A DNA stretch of 64,000 bases from Nelumbo lutea (GCA_022828595.1 JAKGHH010000008.1:1238728-1302727); one strand, 5' to 3'; numbered from the stretch's first letter, positions 23,932 through 35,690 are shown. Program-made: numbers and translations. The notes: generated by a model not told the origin, from the letters alone.

Positions 23932-26040
23932 CACTGAAGCCGATACCATGGTTAAGTTTAAGAATTGATCCCAAAATGAATGGCTTTTCTAAGTCCCTCT
24001 AAGTGGTAAATTAGTGATTTAACAATCAACCATTGTTTTGCTAGGAAAAAAAAGGGTTGGACTATGATATGAAAAAAATAACTGAGCAATAAACTGAAAT
24101 CACAAACTTGGGAGCAAATAAGGTGTTATTTATCAAAATTCATGGATGGGTTTTAATTGGTCAAAACTCTTTCCATATCATATCTTTTCTGCATCATAAA
24201 TTTTCCAAAAAAAAAAAAAAAAAAGATAAAAGCAAATACTGATTCCGTTAAAAGACAAATTATATAAATTTTACTCTGTGCTCTAATATAATATCAAACA
24301 TACCTTCCATTCCTTTCCATATTTATGATGATTTATGATCTTTTCATTAGGGTATTTTTTATATTGGTTTCGGTTCTCAGATTTCAAAATTCAGTTGACA
24401 AAAAATAACAAATTAACCAAAATATAGCACATTAAGGTTAGGGTTTTTACTTTAGGGTTGTTTTAGGTTTTTGTGTTTGTATAAGAGATTTTTTTTTAAG
24501 ACCCCTAAATTTACTCCTGGTTGTAGAGTGGCCACCTTAAAATTTATTAATCAAACAATATCGAAAGGGAGAAAGATTAAGAAAGGGGAAGACGTAGCCC
24601 ATCTTGCCCTGAAGCCCAAATACAAAGCACACAACCTCATCCTCTCAATTCAACCCACGTGCTCAGTCGGAAGGAGTACAAATGCAAATATGTACAGTAT
24701 AAATATATACAAAATAATACAAAATGTAAGATTTTGCATTCTAAATTTGTATTTGTACTCCTTTCACACTGATAGTCTCTGATAGTCTTCTTTCAAAAGC
24801 TTAATTTACAAGGTCATGTGGAGTATTCTCTAAAGAGCCATAAATGAAAAATAAATAAATAAATAAATTGGTATAAGTAGGCTACACTCCCCCTCAAAAT
24901 TTATCCGATCAAGGTTACGTGTTTGTATGAGAGATTGGTAACTTCCCACAATGAAATCCAATTTAAACCGAAATAACCAAATAAGGAATTTTGTTCAATT
25001 ATTTCGGTATTTCCTTAATTCAGTTTGGTTTCGGTTTTCCTCTAAGATTTCTGTTAATTGGGGTTTGATATATTCAATTGGGGTTTTAACTAAACTGAAT
25101 GCTAACCTCTAGCCAGGACAGCAAATGTGTCGGATCTAATCTAATCACGAAATCAAATTTTCTAAGTTATTGGGCCGAATTCGGATATGGACTGATTCAA
25201 TCTATTAAGATCCAATCCAGTTGTTATTGTTCTCATATTGGTGACTAAGGTTGAGAAGTGAACGCTAGAGATTATATAGAGAGGAGTAATGATAAATTTG
25301 CAGGCCCCCACCTCTTTCTCTCTCCCCGCTCCATCTCGTCTTCTCTTGGGTCTTCATCTCTTATTTTCATTTTCGTTCTTTCGGTTTTAGATGAGAGAGT
25401 AGACGATGGATGGCGAACACCTCCATAGGAAACCACGCAAGTAGCCAAGTAACCAAAGTATCTGCTATTTATTTGATCCAATCCGTTTGGCAATTGCAAC
25501 CCTAAATTACCATGTCTCATTGTATATCTGAAAGGTTATTTTATCTCCTTGTTTCCAGCTTTCACTTCAAGGCACCAATCAATCCAAACACTCGCTTTCT
25601 CCTCTCCCTTTGTCTCTATCTAGATATGTGCAAAGAACATGAACATGGGAAATCATGGATTTATTTGAGTTCTTCGCATTGGAGCATACGAGTGTGTAGA
25701 ATCGTTGTGAACTTTTTGTAAATGCTCCATGGTTCTCCTAGTTGTATGAGCTTGCTGGATTCCTTCTGAATCTGAATCCGTGGAATTTCAATTTCTTATC
25801 AAATGGAATTCCATTCGGGTATACTCCTATTTGGGTCCATTTGCCGCCCTATTTGGAGCTATCTATATTGTTATTGTCAATGAAGTTGAGGGGGTTTTAG
25901 GTAATTTCCTTACTAAATTCCATATGTATCGGACAGCCAATAATGAATGACGAAATTTACGATAAATGCATCTCCATCTCCATCTTTGGGAAGGAGTCTC
26001 TCTCTCTCTCTCTCTCTCTCCTATCTGTTTAAGTTTAGCT
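23932..26040. other. Spacer with MITE remnants upstream of the pectinesterase-like gene
   Basis: It holds a GGAGTAC-family foldback at about 24671-24773 (GGAGTACAAATGCAAATATG facing GTATTTGTACTCC) and a tipless fragment of the ACCGAA family at about 24955-25110. Between 25265 and 25400 there is a CT-rich patch with no family signature. A (TC)n run at about 25998-26021 lies just upstream of the pectinesterase TATA box. Confidence 0.45.
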
Positions 26041-26047
26041 CGTCGCC

Positions 26048-26054
26048 TATAAAA
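26048..26054 (+). promoter_or_regulatory. Probable TATA box of the pectinesterase-like gene
   Basis: TATAAAA lies 54 bp before the ATG at 26108. This leaves room for a short leader of about 25 bases, and a (TC)n tract sits just upstream. No transcript data are available. Confidence 0.45.
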
Positions 26055-26107
26055 CCGACTCTACCCCGCCCCTCCACTTCCCTCCTATCCAAACACAAAC
26101 AGACAAT

Positions 26108-27206
26108 ATGGCGGGGAATACGAAAAGAGTCGTCCATCGTCTTCAGGTGAGTTATATGATGATTACGATGTTGATTGTGCTTGCCCCCATCGTGTTCTCC
26201 CAAGACCAAGAGCCAGAAAATACTTCCAATGATCCGACCAGCTTCGACAATTGGATTGAAAATAGCATGAAGACGTTCTATGAACGTAAAGATCAGATCA
26301 GACAAGGGGAAGACGTTGTTCTCGATGATGCCCTGGCTCAAGCTGAGAAATCCAGCAAGGTGATCAAGGTGAGAAAGGATGGCACCGGCGACTTCAAGAC
26401 GGTGGCAGATGCCATCGCAAGTATTCCTTCCGGGAATAAACAACGCATTATCTTGTGGATAGGACCGGGCGAGTATGCGGAGAAGATAACGGTGGATAAA
26501 TCTAAGCCATTCCTCACGTTCTACGGATCGCCCGAAAACATGCCCATTTTGTCCTCCCAAGGTGCAGGTGGAGCCGGCCCCTCTGCTTCTGTCACAGTGG
26601 AGTCGGACTACTTTATGGCCGCTAATATCATCTTTAAGGTCTCCCTGTCTTTCCTAATTAAAAGAGTCTATTAATCCCTTATCCTTCCTCATTTCAAATA
26701 TACTCTCTTACTGTGATGTGCCTGTTCCACCGACACACGTATCCTTCCGGCCAGTAAGTGGAAGTGGAACCAATCAATCATCAATATAGATGGTTTTCAC
26801 CGACACATCACCTCACACGCAGATTGGTGGTTTTGACTTTTCATTCCATGCACCCATCTCGCATTTTCTTTAACCAATTCGAGAGAAATGGTCACTCCTC
26901 TAATGCAGATGCATCCCTCATGAGTCAGTCATGTCGTAGCATTAATATTTTGTTCGTTTTTGCTCCTCGTGTTGTTTCAGAATTCGGCTCCAGAGACCGA
27001 CGGCAAAGGTGGTGGACAAGGAGGTGAGGCTGCGGCAATGAGAATCTCTGGTGACAAGGCGGTGTTTTATAGCTGCAACTTCACTGGCTCCGACAAATCA
27101 TTGTACGATGACAAGGGAAGGCATTTGTTCAAGGATTGCTACATTGAAGGCACACTCAATTTCATCTCTGGGAATGGAAAATCTCTCTACATGGTTCGAT
27201 AATAAT

Positions 27207-27272
<66 letters not shown>

Positions 27273-28022
27273 TTAATTTGTTGATGTCGTTGGATGGTTG
27301 GGGTGGGGTGGGTGGTTCTTCTTCTTCACACATCACACCCGCTTCTGCTGCCACTGGCACGTCACGCCCTTGCGAGTTGCAACCCCACAAACCCAATGAA
27401 TTGAAATCCGAGGAGAGCACTCCAGACTCCAGAGACGGAAATTACTTTAATTTTGTTGTATGCAGTTCACGGAGATAAATTCGAAGACAAAAACTAATGC
27501 ACTGATCACGTCATCAACCAAGGAGAAGGAAAATGAAGATACTGGCTACTCTTTCGTTTACTGCAACTTTACGGGCAGCGGGCATATTTATCTGGGTCAG
27601 GAGTGGAGAGCCAAAGGGAGGGTTATCTTCGCCAACGCCGACATCGGCCTGCAAATCAGTCCTCAAGGCTCCTCTGACGGTGGAAAAACAACCGACGATA
27701 AGTATGCCACCATGCATCTTATTACCCAGCTATCAACATAATTAGTAATTACTTATGCTTTTGATACAAATGAAGATCCTAAATAAAATGAAGTAACTAG
27801 GATAATCTTTCAATCCCAAGCTTTTAATTTTTTCGTTAACAAATAAAATATGATAAATGCAGGACAATATACTACGCAGAATACAATTGCAGCGGACAAG
27901 GATCATGCGCAGATAAGCCTCCACCTTACGTCAGGATGCTAAGCGATGCCGAAGCCCAACCATTCGTGAGCATGACCTACGTCCACGGCAGCACTTGGCT
28001 TCTCCCTCCTCCCATTCTGTAA
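26108..28022 (+). CDS. Pectinesterase-like protein (type II, PPME1/PME5-like) lacking catalytic residues
   Basis: Four exons join in frame (26108-26638, 26981-27193, 27466-27701, 27863-28022) to give 379 residues; every intron is GT-AG. Residues about 12-31 form a signal-peptide-like hydrophobic stretch ending FSQDQ, so the product should enter the secretory path to the wall. The right-handed beta-helix fold is covered from VRKDGTGDFKTVADAI (88-103) through GPGEYAEKITVD (119-130), ESDYFMAANI, RISGDKAVFY, DDKGRHLFKDCYIEGT and the tail LSDAEAQPFVSMTY. There is no PMEI pro-region, as in type II enzymes. By alignment to the family, the active site is gone: QAVAM reads EAAAM (Glu193), QD of the QDTL motif reads DK (215-216), the Asp of GTVDFIFG reads Asn237 (GTLNFISG), and RAW reads QEW (293-295). 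It is probably a non-catalytic paralogue or a recently silenced gene whose frame is still open. Intron 2 contains a long (CT)n run. Confidence 0.9.
27215..27269. repeat. (CT)n microsatellite in pectinesterase intron 2
   Basis: About 55 bases of almost perfect CT dinucleotide lie within the 272 bp intron between exons 2 and 3. It is likely length-polymorphic. Confidence 0.95.
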
Positions 28023-29515
28023 ACCAGTTCACGGCGGTTATACTAACATCGTCATTATCTCCATTGTATTTTATTGTATACTTGGATGCATGCATGTTAA
28101 CAAAAAAAAAAAGTTAAAACTTATTAAAACAGCTTCCGTATGAATGAATGCTCAAATAATAACATAGTAATTAATTAAAAGTACAATTAACAAATTCTTC
28201 TTCTTTTTTTTCATGTTGTTTTCTGCATAGCCAATGGTCATCAAATAATACGTACAACACAAGGCTTGATCAGTCCTAACTCCTAAACAACATAATCTAA
28301 ATTTGTGTAATAAGGGTCCAAAGATTTTATTAGTGTAATTCCTTTGATTTGATTGGCGTTAATGTTATGAACTCCAAACTCTTTAGACCACTCTTAAGGT
28401 TGCTAAGCCTCTCAACATCTAACTACACCAAATCACAAGAAGAGTGAACTTTCTTTTTTTTTTCATCGGCAAACGGATAACAATGCCAGCCATTGGAATT
28501 TGGATGACCCCATAGTATGGTCCAAAACCTGGTCCATTGACACCCCTAGTTTTCCATTGCTAATGTAATGAATAATGACCCCATAGCCATAGGATAGCAT
28601 TCTTCCCTCCCTAGTTTGTCCAAGTGTATTTGTGGCAAAAAATTTAAGGCACTCAATCACTTCCATGCAAGAATTAAAAAAGTTATGATAGCCACTTTGT
28701 CCTCGATCGGAAGGATCTCCTTGCTCAATTCAAAGACTAGTTTCCTCTTCAAAATTCAAATGAGCAAAGCCTAGTATAGGAGGGTACACCCAAGAAACAA
28801 GAGCACAAGTAGAGAGGATGAAATTAATTGTAACTTGTGAGAAGAAGAAACAGATCGATCATAGTGTGTAGGAGGGTACCCTGTGAAACGTGTGGTAAGA
28901 CGGGCTGTGAGCAACATGAAGTGCCAAACCATAGCTATAATAAAGGAATAAACAACCATAGAAATTGTTGGAAATGTAATTTCAGAAAACAGGTGAAACT
29001 TCAAGCTGTATCTAATTAAGGATATACTACTATGTTTAGAATGTTATTTTCCTCCATTTAGGGGATTGACTTAGTTTTAGGCGATAGGCAAATTCGCTTT
29101 CATCAGGATATAATTGAGCCCAACTGAGACTGAAAAGTTGCAAACAGTAAAATTGAAGAATCTCTAAAAAAAACTTTAATTTTACAAGATAAAATCAATT
29201 AAATTTGTTCTGTAACGTGAACATGTGCTTCTTAAGTTTCTCATAACTTGCACCTATTTTATATGAAAGTCTGAAATCTATTTGAAGAAGCTCTTTATAT
29301 AATTGTAAATTCGAATTAAATGATTGTCACATTGATCACATCTGACCATTGAATAAAACTTAAAACGTAAGAAGTCATGATTTTAGCCCCTAAAAAATGT
29401 CCTATGGAATATTTGTGAATTCGACTAAATTCCATTGCGGGAAAGATGCAACCAAAACCACGGCTAGAATTGCATTTCCGAATTCCAACTGTGCACCAGA
29501 AATCTCATGTGAATT
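28023..29515. other. 3' flank of the pectinesterase-like gene and spacer
   Basis: The sequence is AT-rich with a poly-A run at about 28102-28112. Short open frames on both strands at 28460-29020 have no family signature and are scored as chance. Confidence 0.4.
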
Positions 29516-29521
29516 AGCACC

Positions 29522-30075
29522 TAGATCCGTTCATGGGTCGGCTTGCCTGATGGCCCGGCTCGGTCCCCAGATGGGCTTGGAAATGTTTTTAAGCATGCAG
29601 GGTTGACCTCAAGCCCAAAACTCCAAGCCCGATTAATTTTTAAGCCGGGCTTGGGATTTGTCAAAAAAAAGCCCGGCCCGGCCCGACTTTTATTATAATA
29701 TAAAATATATAAGTATTTTTATTTATTTTGTAAACCCTAAGTCCCTAATCGAGTTAGTTAGCCTTTCCATCCCTGTCTCTCGTCAGTCTTCATCGTATTC
29801 TCATCCTCACAGTTCTCAAGTTAGCAACCACCGGCACCAACGATCTCTAACGGCAGCAAGTCGGCAACAAGAGAGCAGTGGTAGGCGGTAGGCCTGCAGC
29901 CATTCTTTTTGGCCTTCTCCAGCGAATAACAGCGGCAGCCAACAATCTCAGGTAGTCGCAAACAGGTCCTCTCTCTGTATTCAAGCTTCGAGCTTTTTAT
30001 GAAGGCCGGGCTGAGGCCCAAGTCGTAGGTTTGCTGATAGGCTTGGGCTCGGACTCGGGCATATGTTTGACTCGT
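29522..30075. mobile_element. Fragment of a hAT element with GGCCCG subterminal repeats
   Basis: The left side reads TAGATCCGTTCATGGGTCGG, close to the end of the nested element at 63235 (TAGACCTGTTCATGGGCC). It is followed by repeated GGCCCGGC, AAGCCCGG and GGGCTTGG words to about 29690. Around 29735-29960 an AAACCCTAAG-containing, GC-richer stretch resembles a gene leader. GGGCTGAGGCCCAAG and GGGCTCGGACTCGGG follow near 30010-30060. No matching right end was found, and no transposase remains. Confidence 0.5.
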
Positions 30076-30439
30076 AACATAAATTTGCACGTTTATTTAT
30101 GAAATTCACAAAATATATAGTTTCCCTGCATGAGACAATATTCAAAAGAGAAAAGGCAAAAGATTAAACCAAAAATTTAGTAAAAAATCTCAAATTAAAA
30201 ACCATCTCTCTATCCGATGAAATTAAAAAATTTAAAATACAAGAGGACGTACATGACTTGGGCATTCCGGTGATGATGCCCCACACAAAGAATGAACCAT
30301 TAATCCAAACTGGCGTGCATAATTGTCTAACAATTCTTGAAGATCCTCTATGTTCAAGGGGAAGATGTGGATCACCAACCATATAAATAAATACATCATT
30401 TGATTAATGTCAGATAATCCTGCCAATTAGACGGAGTCA

Positions 30440-30834
30440 ATATGGAAGGACGAGTCTGCACTCCAAGATTTGAAACCAAGAAAAGTTAGAGGCCCGAGGA
30501 GTTATCCCTGAGTAGATACTCCGACACTCAAGTTAGTCGAGGAAGGTGGGCGGTCGGGCCAAGCAATTAAAGAACGGTGCTAGCCCGAGTAGAGTAATGG
30601 AATGGAAATCAAGAGTCAAATCCCTTACTTTGAGCGAAATGTACCTTTTTATGCCCAAAGATCCGTGTCTTGGTCGGATGAGGCTTCTAGGGATGTGGGA
30701 TGAGGTTAACCGTCGAGATCTTCGGGATAAGACCTGATCCCAAGCAGAGTCCTCATCCATACGATGTTCTCTTGTGTGGGTCATGCTTATCCACACGACG
30801 TGGCGCTGACGTGGCCAAGGAGATAAAATGGGTT
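30440..30834. repeat. Possible Gypsy LTR fragment
   Basis: The region is GC-richer than its surroundings and contains TACTCCGACACTCAAGTTAG near 30516-30535. That word is common in LTRs of plant Gypsy elements, and a TTTTTATGCCCAAAG stretch near 30647 is also LTR-like. I see no LTR ends, primer site or coding region, so the call is weak. Confidence 0.35.
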
Positions 30835-30842
30835 GCAGAGGT

Positions 30843-31295
30843 TAGGGGTGAGCATTCGGTTTATTTGGTTAAAAACCGAACCGAATAACCTGAAATTTTA
30901 AAAACTGAATTAATAAAATAAAAACCAAAATTGAAATCAAAATTTAGAAAAATCGAAATAACTAAAACCGAAATTTTCAGTTCAGTTTTTGGTTATTTTG
31001 GTTAAAACCGAATTTTAATAATATATATTATATTATATATTATGAAATCAAATTTCAGTATATTATATATTAATATATAAATATATAATATATTATATAT
31101 TGCATATAATAATAAAAATTTCGATTAATTCGATTAACCGAAATTCTAATTCAAAAAACCAAAATTGAAAAAGCCAAAAACGAAAAACCAAACCAATTTA
31201 ATCAAAAACCAGAAAAGCCAAACCGAAAAAGAAAAAACCGAAACCAAAATTTTCAGTTCAGTTATTCGATTTTAACCTAATAATACTCACCCATA
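30843..31295. mobile_element. hAT-type MITE, ACCGAA family, copy 3
   Basis: It starts TAGGGGTGAGCATTCGG and ends TACTCACCCATA. An exact 8 bp target duplication, GCAGAGGT, flanks it (30835-30842 and 31296-31303). The arms contain many AACCGAA/TTCGGTT words; the core near 31020-31115 is a TATATTA-rich stretch. Confidence 0.93.
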
Positions 31296-31759
31296 GCAGA
31301 GGTGATGCGACACTAACGTAACTTAGGAGCTAAGATGGCCATATAAACAATATATGGCGTATAAGACCAGCTCAACCAAAACCCGAACAGCAATGTTTGT
31401 GTTGGACCCTTCACAAATAACCATTAATCCATGCTTTCCTCGTTTCTCTCGTTACTCAAACCTATTGTTTGTCATGGTCAGACAAATTCACCAAGGAATC
31501 TCCTTTAATTTAAACTGCACTGACTCATCCCCAATTGCATACTTCAAACATGGCTCGGGGGCTCGGCCATGCATCATTACTCTTTTACTCTCCTTAGACC
31601 CCACAACACATCGAAGCTTAAGCCTTTAGCATAGAGCCATCGACAAGTTTCCCTCTCCAATCTCCAATCATAATACCAAATAAACATAGTTAGATTGGTG
31701 CCCCACAGGCGCACCACATGTAACATCTCACCGTGGATTGGGAATATCCCTGTATTTGT

Positions 31760-33420
31760 TGATTTTGCTGTGAGGCACATGTGTGGTGCATTCTGTGGCT
31801 ACCCGGTCTACCGGATGGAGCCTTCAGAATAGGTACAGGAAATGAGTTCGGATTTCCTGCACTTGGTTACATGTGTACTGGGGGCTGGGGTGCACTCCCA
31901 ATTAAATTGAAACACGTCAGAATTTACATGGCATCTCACATGTGTAAGTCATTTAAACGGACCATTTGCATCACTTTTTTTTTTTTCATATTAAAAAGTA
32001 AACGAAAGTGTAAAATAGACACTTTGACCGCTGCTAAGTTCGTGAGACGGTAAAGACTAAAGAGGAAAAATACAGAACACTGTTACAGACCAAACCCTTT
32101 CGAAGGGTGGATGCCATTAACAAACAATTGCAGGGGAAAAATTCTGGTGTTGTAATGTTTCTATTAAACTGCTCGCATAGCTCCATATTAAACTTGAGTC
32201 AAGGTTCAGTGTCTTTTATTCGGCAAATGAGAACAGAAGCAACAAACCGGTAAATCTTACTGTTTTGATGACTTTAGTGTATGCTATATCCAATTGATTG
32301 AGGTAAAGATTCAGAAGTCTTGAAGTTGAGATAAGTTCAAGAGCAGAATTAATAAATGTTAATCACCCTATAAAAAGGAAGCCATTACCGAATCCAATTC
32401 AAAATGAGGTGTAGGTGTTTCGAAAAAAGTAGAGTACTCAAGTGAAGAAGAAATGATGGGCACCTGAAACAATTACTTGCAAATGACTTCCTCCCTTATT
32501 TAGTCAGCAATCGTTTGTTAATGCACCAGGTTAGAGGCGACTTGGTTTGCAACAGTTTTCTTTGTACTCATCAGTCAAGATTTCATGTGCTTCACAAATT
32601 TTTTGAGAGTTTTCTATAGCAACGTCTTCACCTGTGGAAGTCGGCATTTATGGAGTTCTAGATTTGTGCCCATCGACAATAAACTTTTCTAATTTCTTCA
32701 TCCCATGTTTCAGGAGATATGTGAAGTAGAGCATATAGCTCTTTATTTGGACTTCCGATTTTTTCTTCTTTCATTCTATGTTAAACAAAGAAAAGGATAT
32801 TAGGGTTTTACAGACGAGATTAAATTTTGAAATGGAATATAGTCTTGCCGATAAAGTTTTCACTTTTCCTTTTATTTTTTTAAGTATTAAAAAGCAAAAC
32901 TAACAGATTTAAACTGATTGTTTAAATGACTCGTATATCTGAGTTAGAGTTTTATACAAATTCTGGCGTGTCCCAATTTGATTGGGAGTGCACCCCTGCA
33001 TAAAGGATACCGAGTGCAGGAAATCCTAACTCACAGGAAATGAGGCTATTGGTTTCACAATACTTGTTAAGGATTTGTCGGTTGTGCATGCAGAAGGCCA
33101 AACTGTCAAAGCTGCATCAGTAGCCCAGGCCGGATGGAGAGCAGTAATCGAAGGGTTAAAGGCAGCAAGCAGGCTTAAAATCTGATCAGCTTTAGTTTTT
33201 TGTGATTTAGCGAATGCGGTACGAGCTATACAAGAAAAAGGCGATGTAGAATGGAACCAGCTGTTACATCATCTCAGAGATCAACTTCGAAATATTTTGC
33301 TTGATTTTGATAGTATATGTATAAATATAACAAATCCTAGTAGAAAGTAGCAGCAACAATCCTATATGTAATGCTTCTGTTATATCCTAATGAAGTTACA
33401 GCTTTTTGGAAAAAAAAAAT
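31760..33420 (+). mobile_element. LINE remnant (RNase H-like domain) split by a Mutator-like element
   Basis: The frame ending GAFRIGTGN at 31843 continues after the inserted element as EAIGFTILVKDLSVVHAEG from 33042, so the two parts were once one RNase H-like domain at the C-terminus of a plant LINE polyprotein. The second part carries a TGA near 33182, then LVFCDLANAVRAIQEKG, and ends before an A-rich run at 33411-33419 that fits a LINE tail. The 5' side of the LINE is missing or unrecognisable. Confidence 0.7.
31844..33032. mobile_element. Non-autonomous Mutator-like element with 9 bp target duplication
   Basis: Terminal inverted repeats begin GAGTTCGGATTTCCTGCAC on the left and end GTGCAGGAAATCCTAACTC on the right, and similarity continues for about 110 bp (GGGGTGCACTCCCAAT, then GTCATTTAAAC further in). 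The exact 9 bp duplication ACAGGAAAT occurs at 31835-31843 and 33033-33041. The 1189 bp interior has no transposase. It is inserted in a LINE RNase H frame, and removing it restores that frame. Confidence 0.92.
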
Positions 33421-34680
33421 GGAGAAGTATGGATTTGTCCAGTGCAGATTTCTGAATTATATTACAGAGTTATAAACATTCAAGAGGACCACAGTTCACA
33501 TTCTATGCATCAACGCCTGCCAGTGAATTAGCATCAATTCTGAGCTGACACCTACCGGATAGTACTTTGAACTTACGAATTCTAACCCTGAGATGATCAG
33601 TCGTTCTTTCAAAAAAAATCCACTGCAAATTACCAGCTAATAAAACACATTCTAACCCTCTACTAATATGATCTTATACCCCACTTCATATATGTAATAA
33701 GTCTTACTGTTATCGTGGGTCTCAATCTGATGGTAAAATGTATGGTGTTAGATCAAGTTGTTAAGTGGGTTGGAACGTGTTTATCGGCAGAAAATCTCAA
33801 CTCCTCAGATATGGATGCACGAGGGGAAAGGCTGCCCAATCCAGTACGTGAAAAATGAAGGCCCAGTCCTGATAGACCACCGCCTTTGTCATCTTCCTGG
33901 CGAATTGCTGTACACCTGCAACTCTGATGTATGTTTGGTAATTAAAAGAAGGGAAATTTCCCTCTAGGTACTTTGTATTTTAGGCCTAGTGTCAATTAGT
34001 ATCCGAACTTTAAAACGTTATAATTACCCGAACTTTTATTTTAGGACAATCTAGTACTTAATGGATTGTCAGTTATGTATATCACATGACTTAATGTGGG
34101 ATTTAAGACTTTTAAAAATATTAAAATTACCCTTGGATACTGTTCATCATCTTCTTTCTCAAAAATATAAAAAAGAGGCAAACAACTGCTTCAAACTCTA
34201 ACAAACCTCCAACCTCCAAGCACCGGACAACAAACATTTTCCATTGAGTTCTCTAATCCAACGTGCCAACATGCCAAGAACATCCAAGCACAACCCTAGT
34301 TTTAGCACGTTGATCAGGCATGTCGGACTGATTGAAGGTGAAGGATTTGTCCCGGAAAGTCCACTTCCACCTCCAAAAGGTGGTGTAAGACCACCACCAC
34401 TGCTACCTCATGAAGGAGGGTTAGGGTTACCAGTGTAAGGCGGGTACATGGATTACAGAAACATCCATCTGCTATACATCAGTGGAAATTAACACATTGA
34501 ACAGAATGAAGAAAATAATACGCCCAAGTGTCCTTTCGAAAGCTTGAGCCCACTGTTCTAAATGCCGAGGCTAAAATAAAAAGTAACAACACTGTTTTGT
34601 CTTCTCTGCAACTGCTATAGCTCTTTTCTCCACCACCTGATCTGCTTTCCCAATCACACGCTCCACCATTTTCATTTCTT
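33421..34680. other. Spacer between LINE remnant and UGT pseudogene
   Basis: No supportable gene. The stretch at about 33955-34135 (TTTCCCTCTAGGTACTTTGTA..., AATTACCC words) has the look of one arm of a TIR element, but I found no partner. The frames at 33758-33967 and 34244-34438 have no domain. Confidence 0.35.
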
Positions 34681-34683
34681 TTA

Positions 34684-34985
34684 AGAAGGATATCCATATG
34701 CTTCATTTAAACTAGAGTTTCGTCTCTGTGACAAAGCAATCTCTGAAAAACTGTCAAGTGCCTTAACCGAAGACCCCAACTGATCTCCTTCTTTTTGCAC
34801 TGCAGCTCTTATCTTTCTTGAAACTTCACTCGCCTTCGTTTTCATCTTCTTCCCTTTTTCTCCCTCACCCATCACCAACTTAATTACTCTTTCCACCTCC
34901 CCACTCATGACCCTACCGTCTGGTCCCCTTGCCAATTCCACACGCTCGGCAACCCATTTATTAAGGGCTCTCTGTTCAATCCAAT
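34684..34985 (-). pseudogene. UDP-glycosyltransferase (UGT92-like), C-terminal fragment
   Basis: The minus strand reads the end of a plant UGT: NKWVAERVELARGPDGRVMS, then EVERVIKLVM, a Lys-rich helix, IRAAVQKEG and a GSSVKALDSF tail that is standard for the family C-terminus. The catalytic PSPG box that should precede it is not present. The fragment is oriented opposite to the N-terminal fragment immediately to its right, separated by only a few tens of bases. Confidence 0.8.
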
Positions 34986-35009
34986 GTTTCAATTGTTTAA
35001 CAATATTAC

Positions 35010-35690
35010 GGCTAATTCTTCTCTTGTTTCGTGGCCATATGATACCATTATTAGCATTGGCCAGGCAAATTGAGCAACGAACAGGCTACGTCATCACCAC
35101 CGCCACCACTCCCAAGAACGTCGTTTACCTCCGATCGACCATCTCCTCCTCCTCCACCACCACTTCTACAACCATTCGTGTTGCCGAGCTGCCCTTTTGC
35201 AGAACCGACCATGGTCTACCACCCAACACCGAAAACACGGAAGCCTTGCCAAACCGTCACATGATAACCCTCTTCCGTGCCTCACAAACCCTTGAGCCTT
35301 CCTTCCACAACCTTGTCTCCACCATCATCCAGCAAGACGGCCAGCCTCCATTGTGCATCATCGCCGACGTCTTCCTTGGATGGTCAGTTAATATTAACAA
35401 GCGCGTCGATCATTCCATGTCGTTTTTACCACCTGTGGAGGCTACGACACGGCCGCATTCTTCTCTTTGTAGTTGAACCTCCCACACCGCCACACGAACT
35501 CCGATGAATTCACCGTACCGGGCTTTCCTGAAACTGTGAAACATACTGTTTCCATCGCTCATAGCTTCATCCAAAACTGAGATCTACCGATCAAATGGCT
35601 TCTTGTGTAACACAGCCGAGGAGATGAAGTCATTTGTGTTGGAAATATTGAGAAAATTCCAGTGCATTTTGCAGTATCCCAAAGAATAAC
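35010..35690 (+). pseudogene. UDP-glycosyltransferase (UGT92-like), N-terminal fragment with frameshifts
   Basis: The plus strand reads the UGT N-terminal domain: RGHMIPLLALARQIEQRTGY, where the catalytic His of the usual GHxxP is present, then TTPKNV, LPFCRTDHGLPPNTENTE and PPLCIIADVFLGW. After GW the frame is lost. A shifted frame continues with a Leu-Asn-Leu-Pro-His stretch and DEFTVPGFPE to about 35535, and another with SNGFLCNTAEEM near 35590-35630. The DHGLPPNTENTE and CIIADxFxGW blocks resemble UGT92 (from memory). The acceptor helices and the PSPG box are missing. Confidence 0.85.

Noticed and set aside
26021..26560. 179-codon minus-strand frame
   Set aside because: It is the antisense shadow of pectinesterase exon 1.
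30440..30834. tRNA- or rRNA-like reading of the GC-richer block
   Set aside because: No cloverleaf with A and B boxes could be drawn; LTR-like words fit better.
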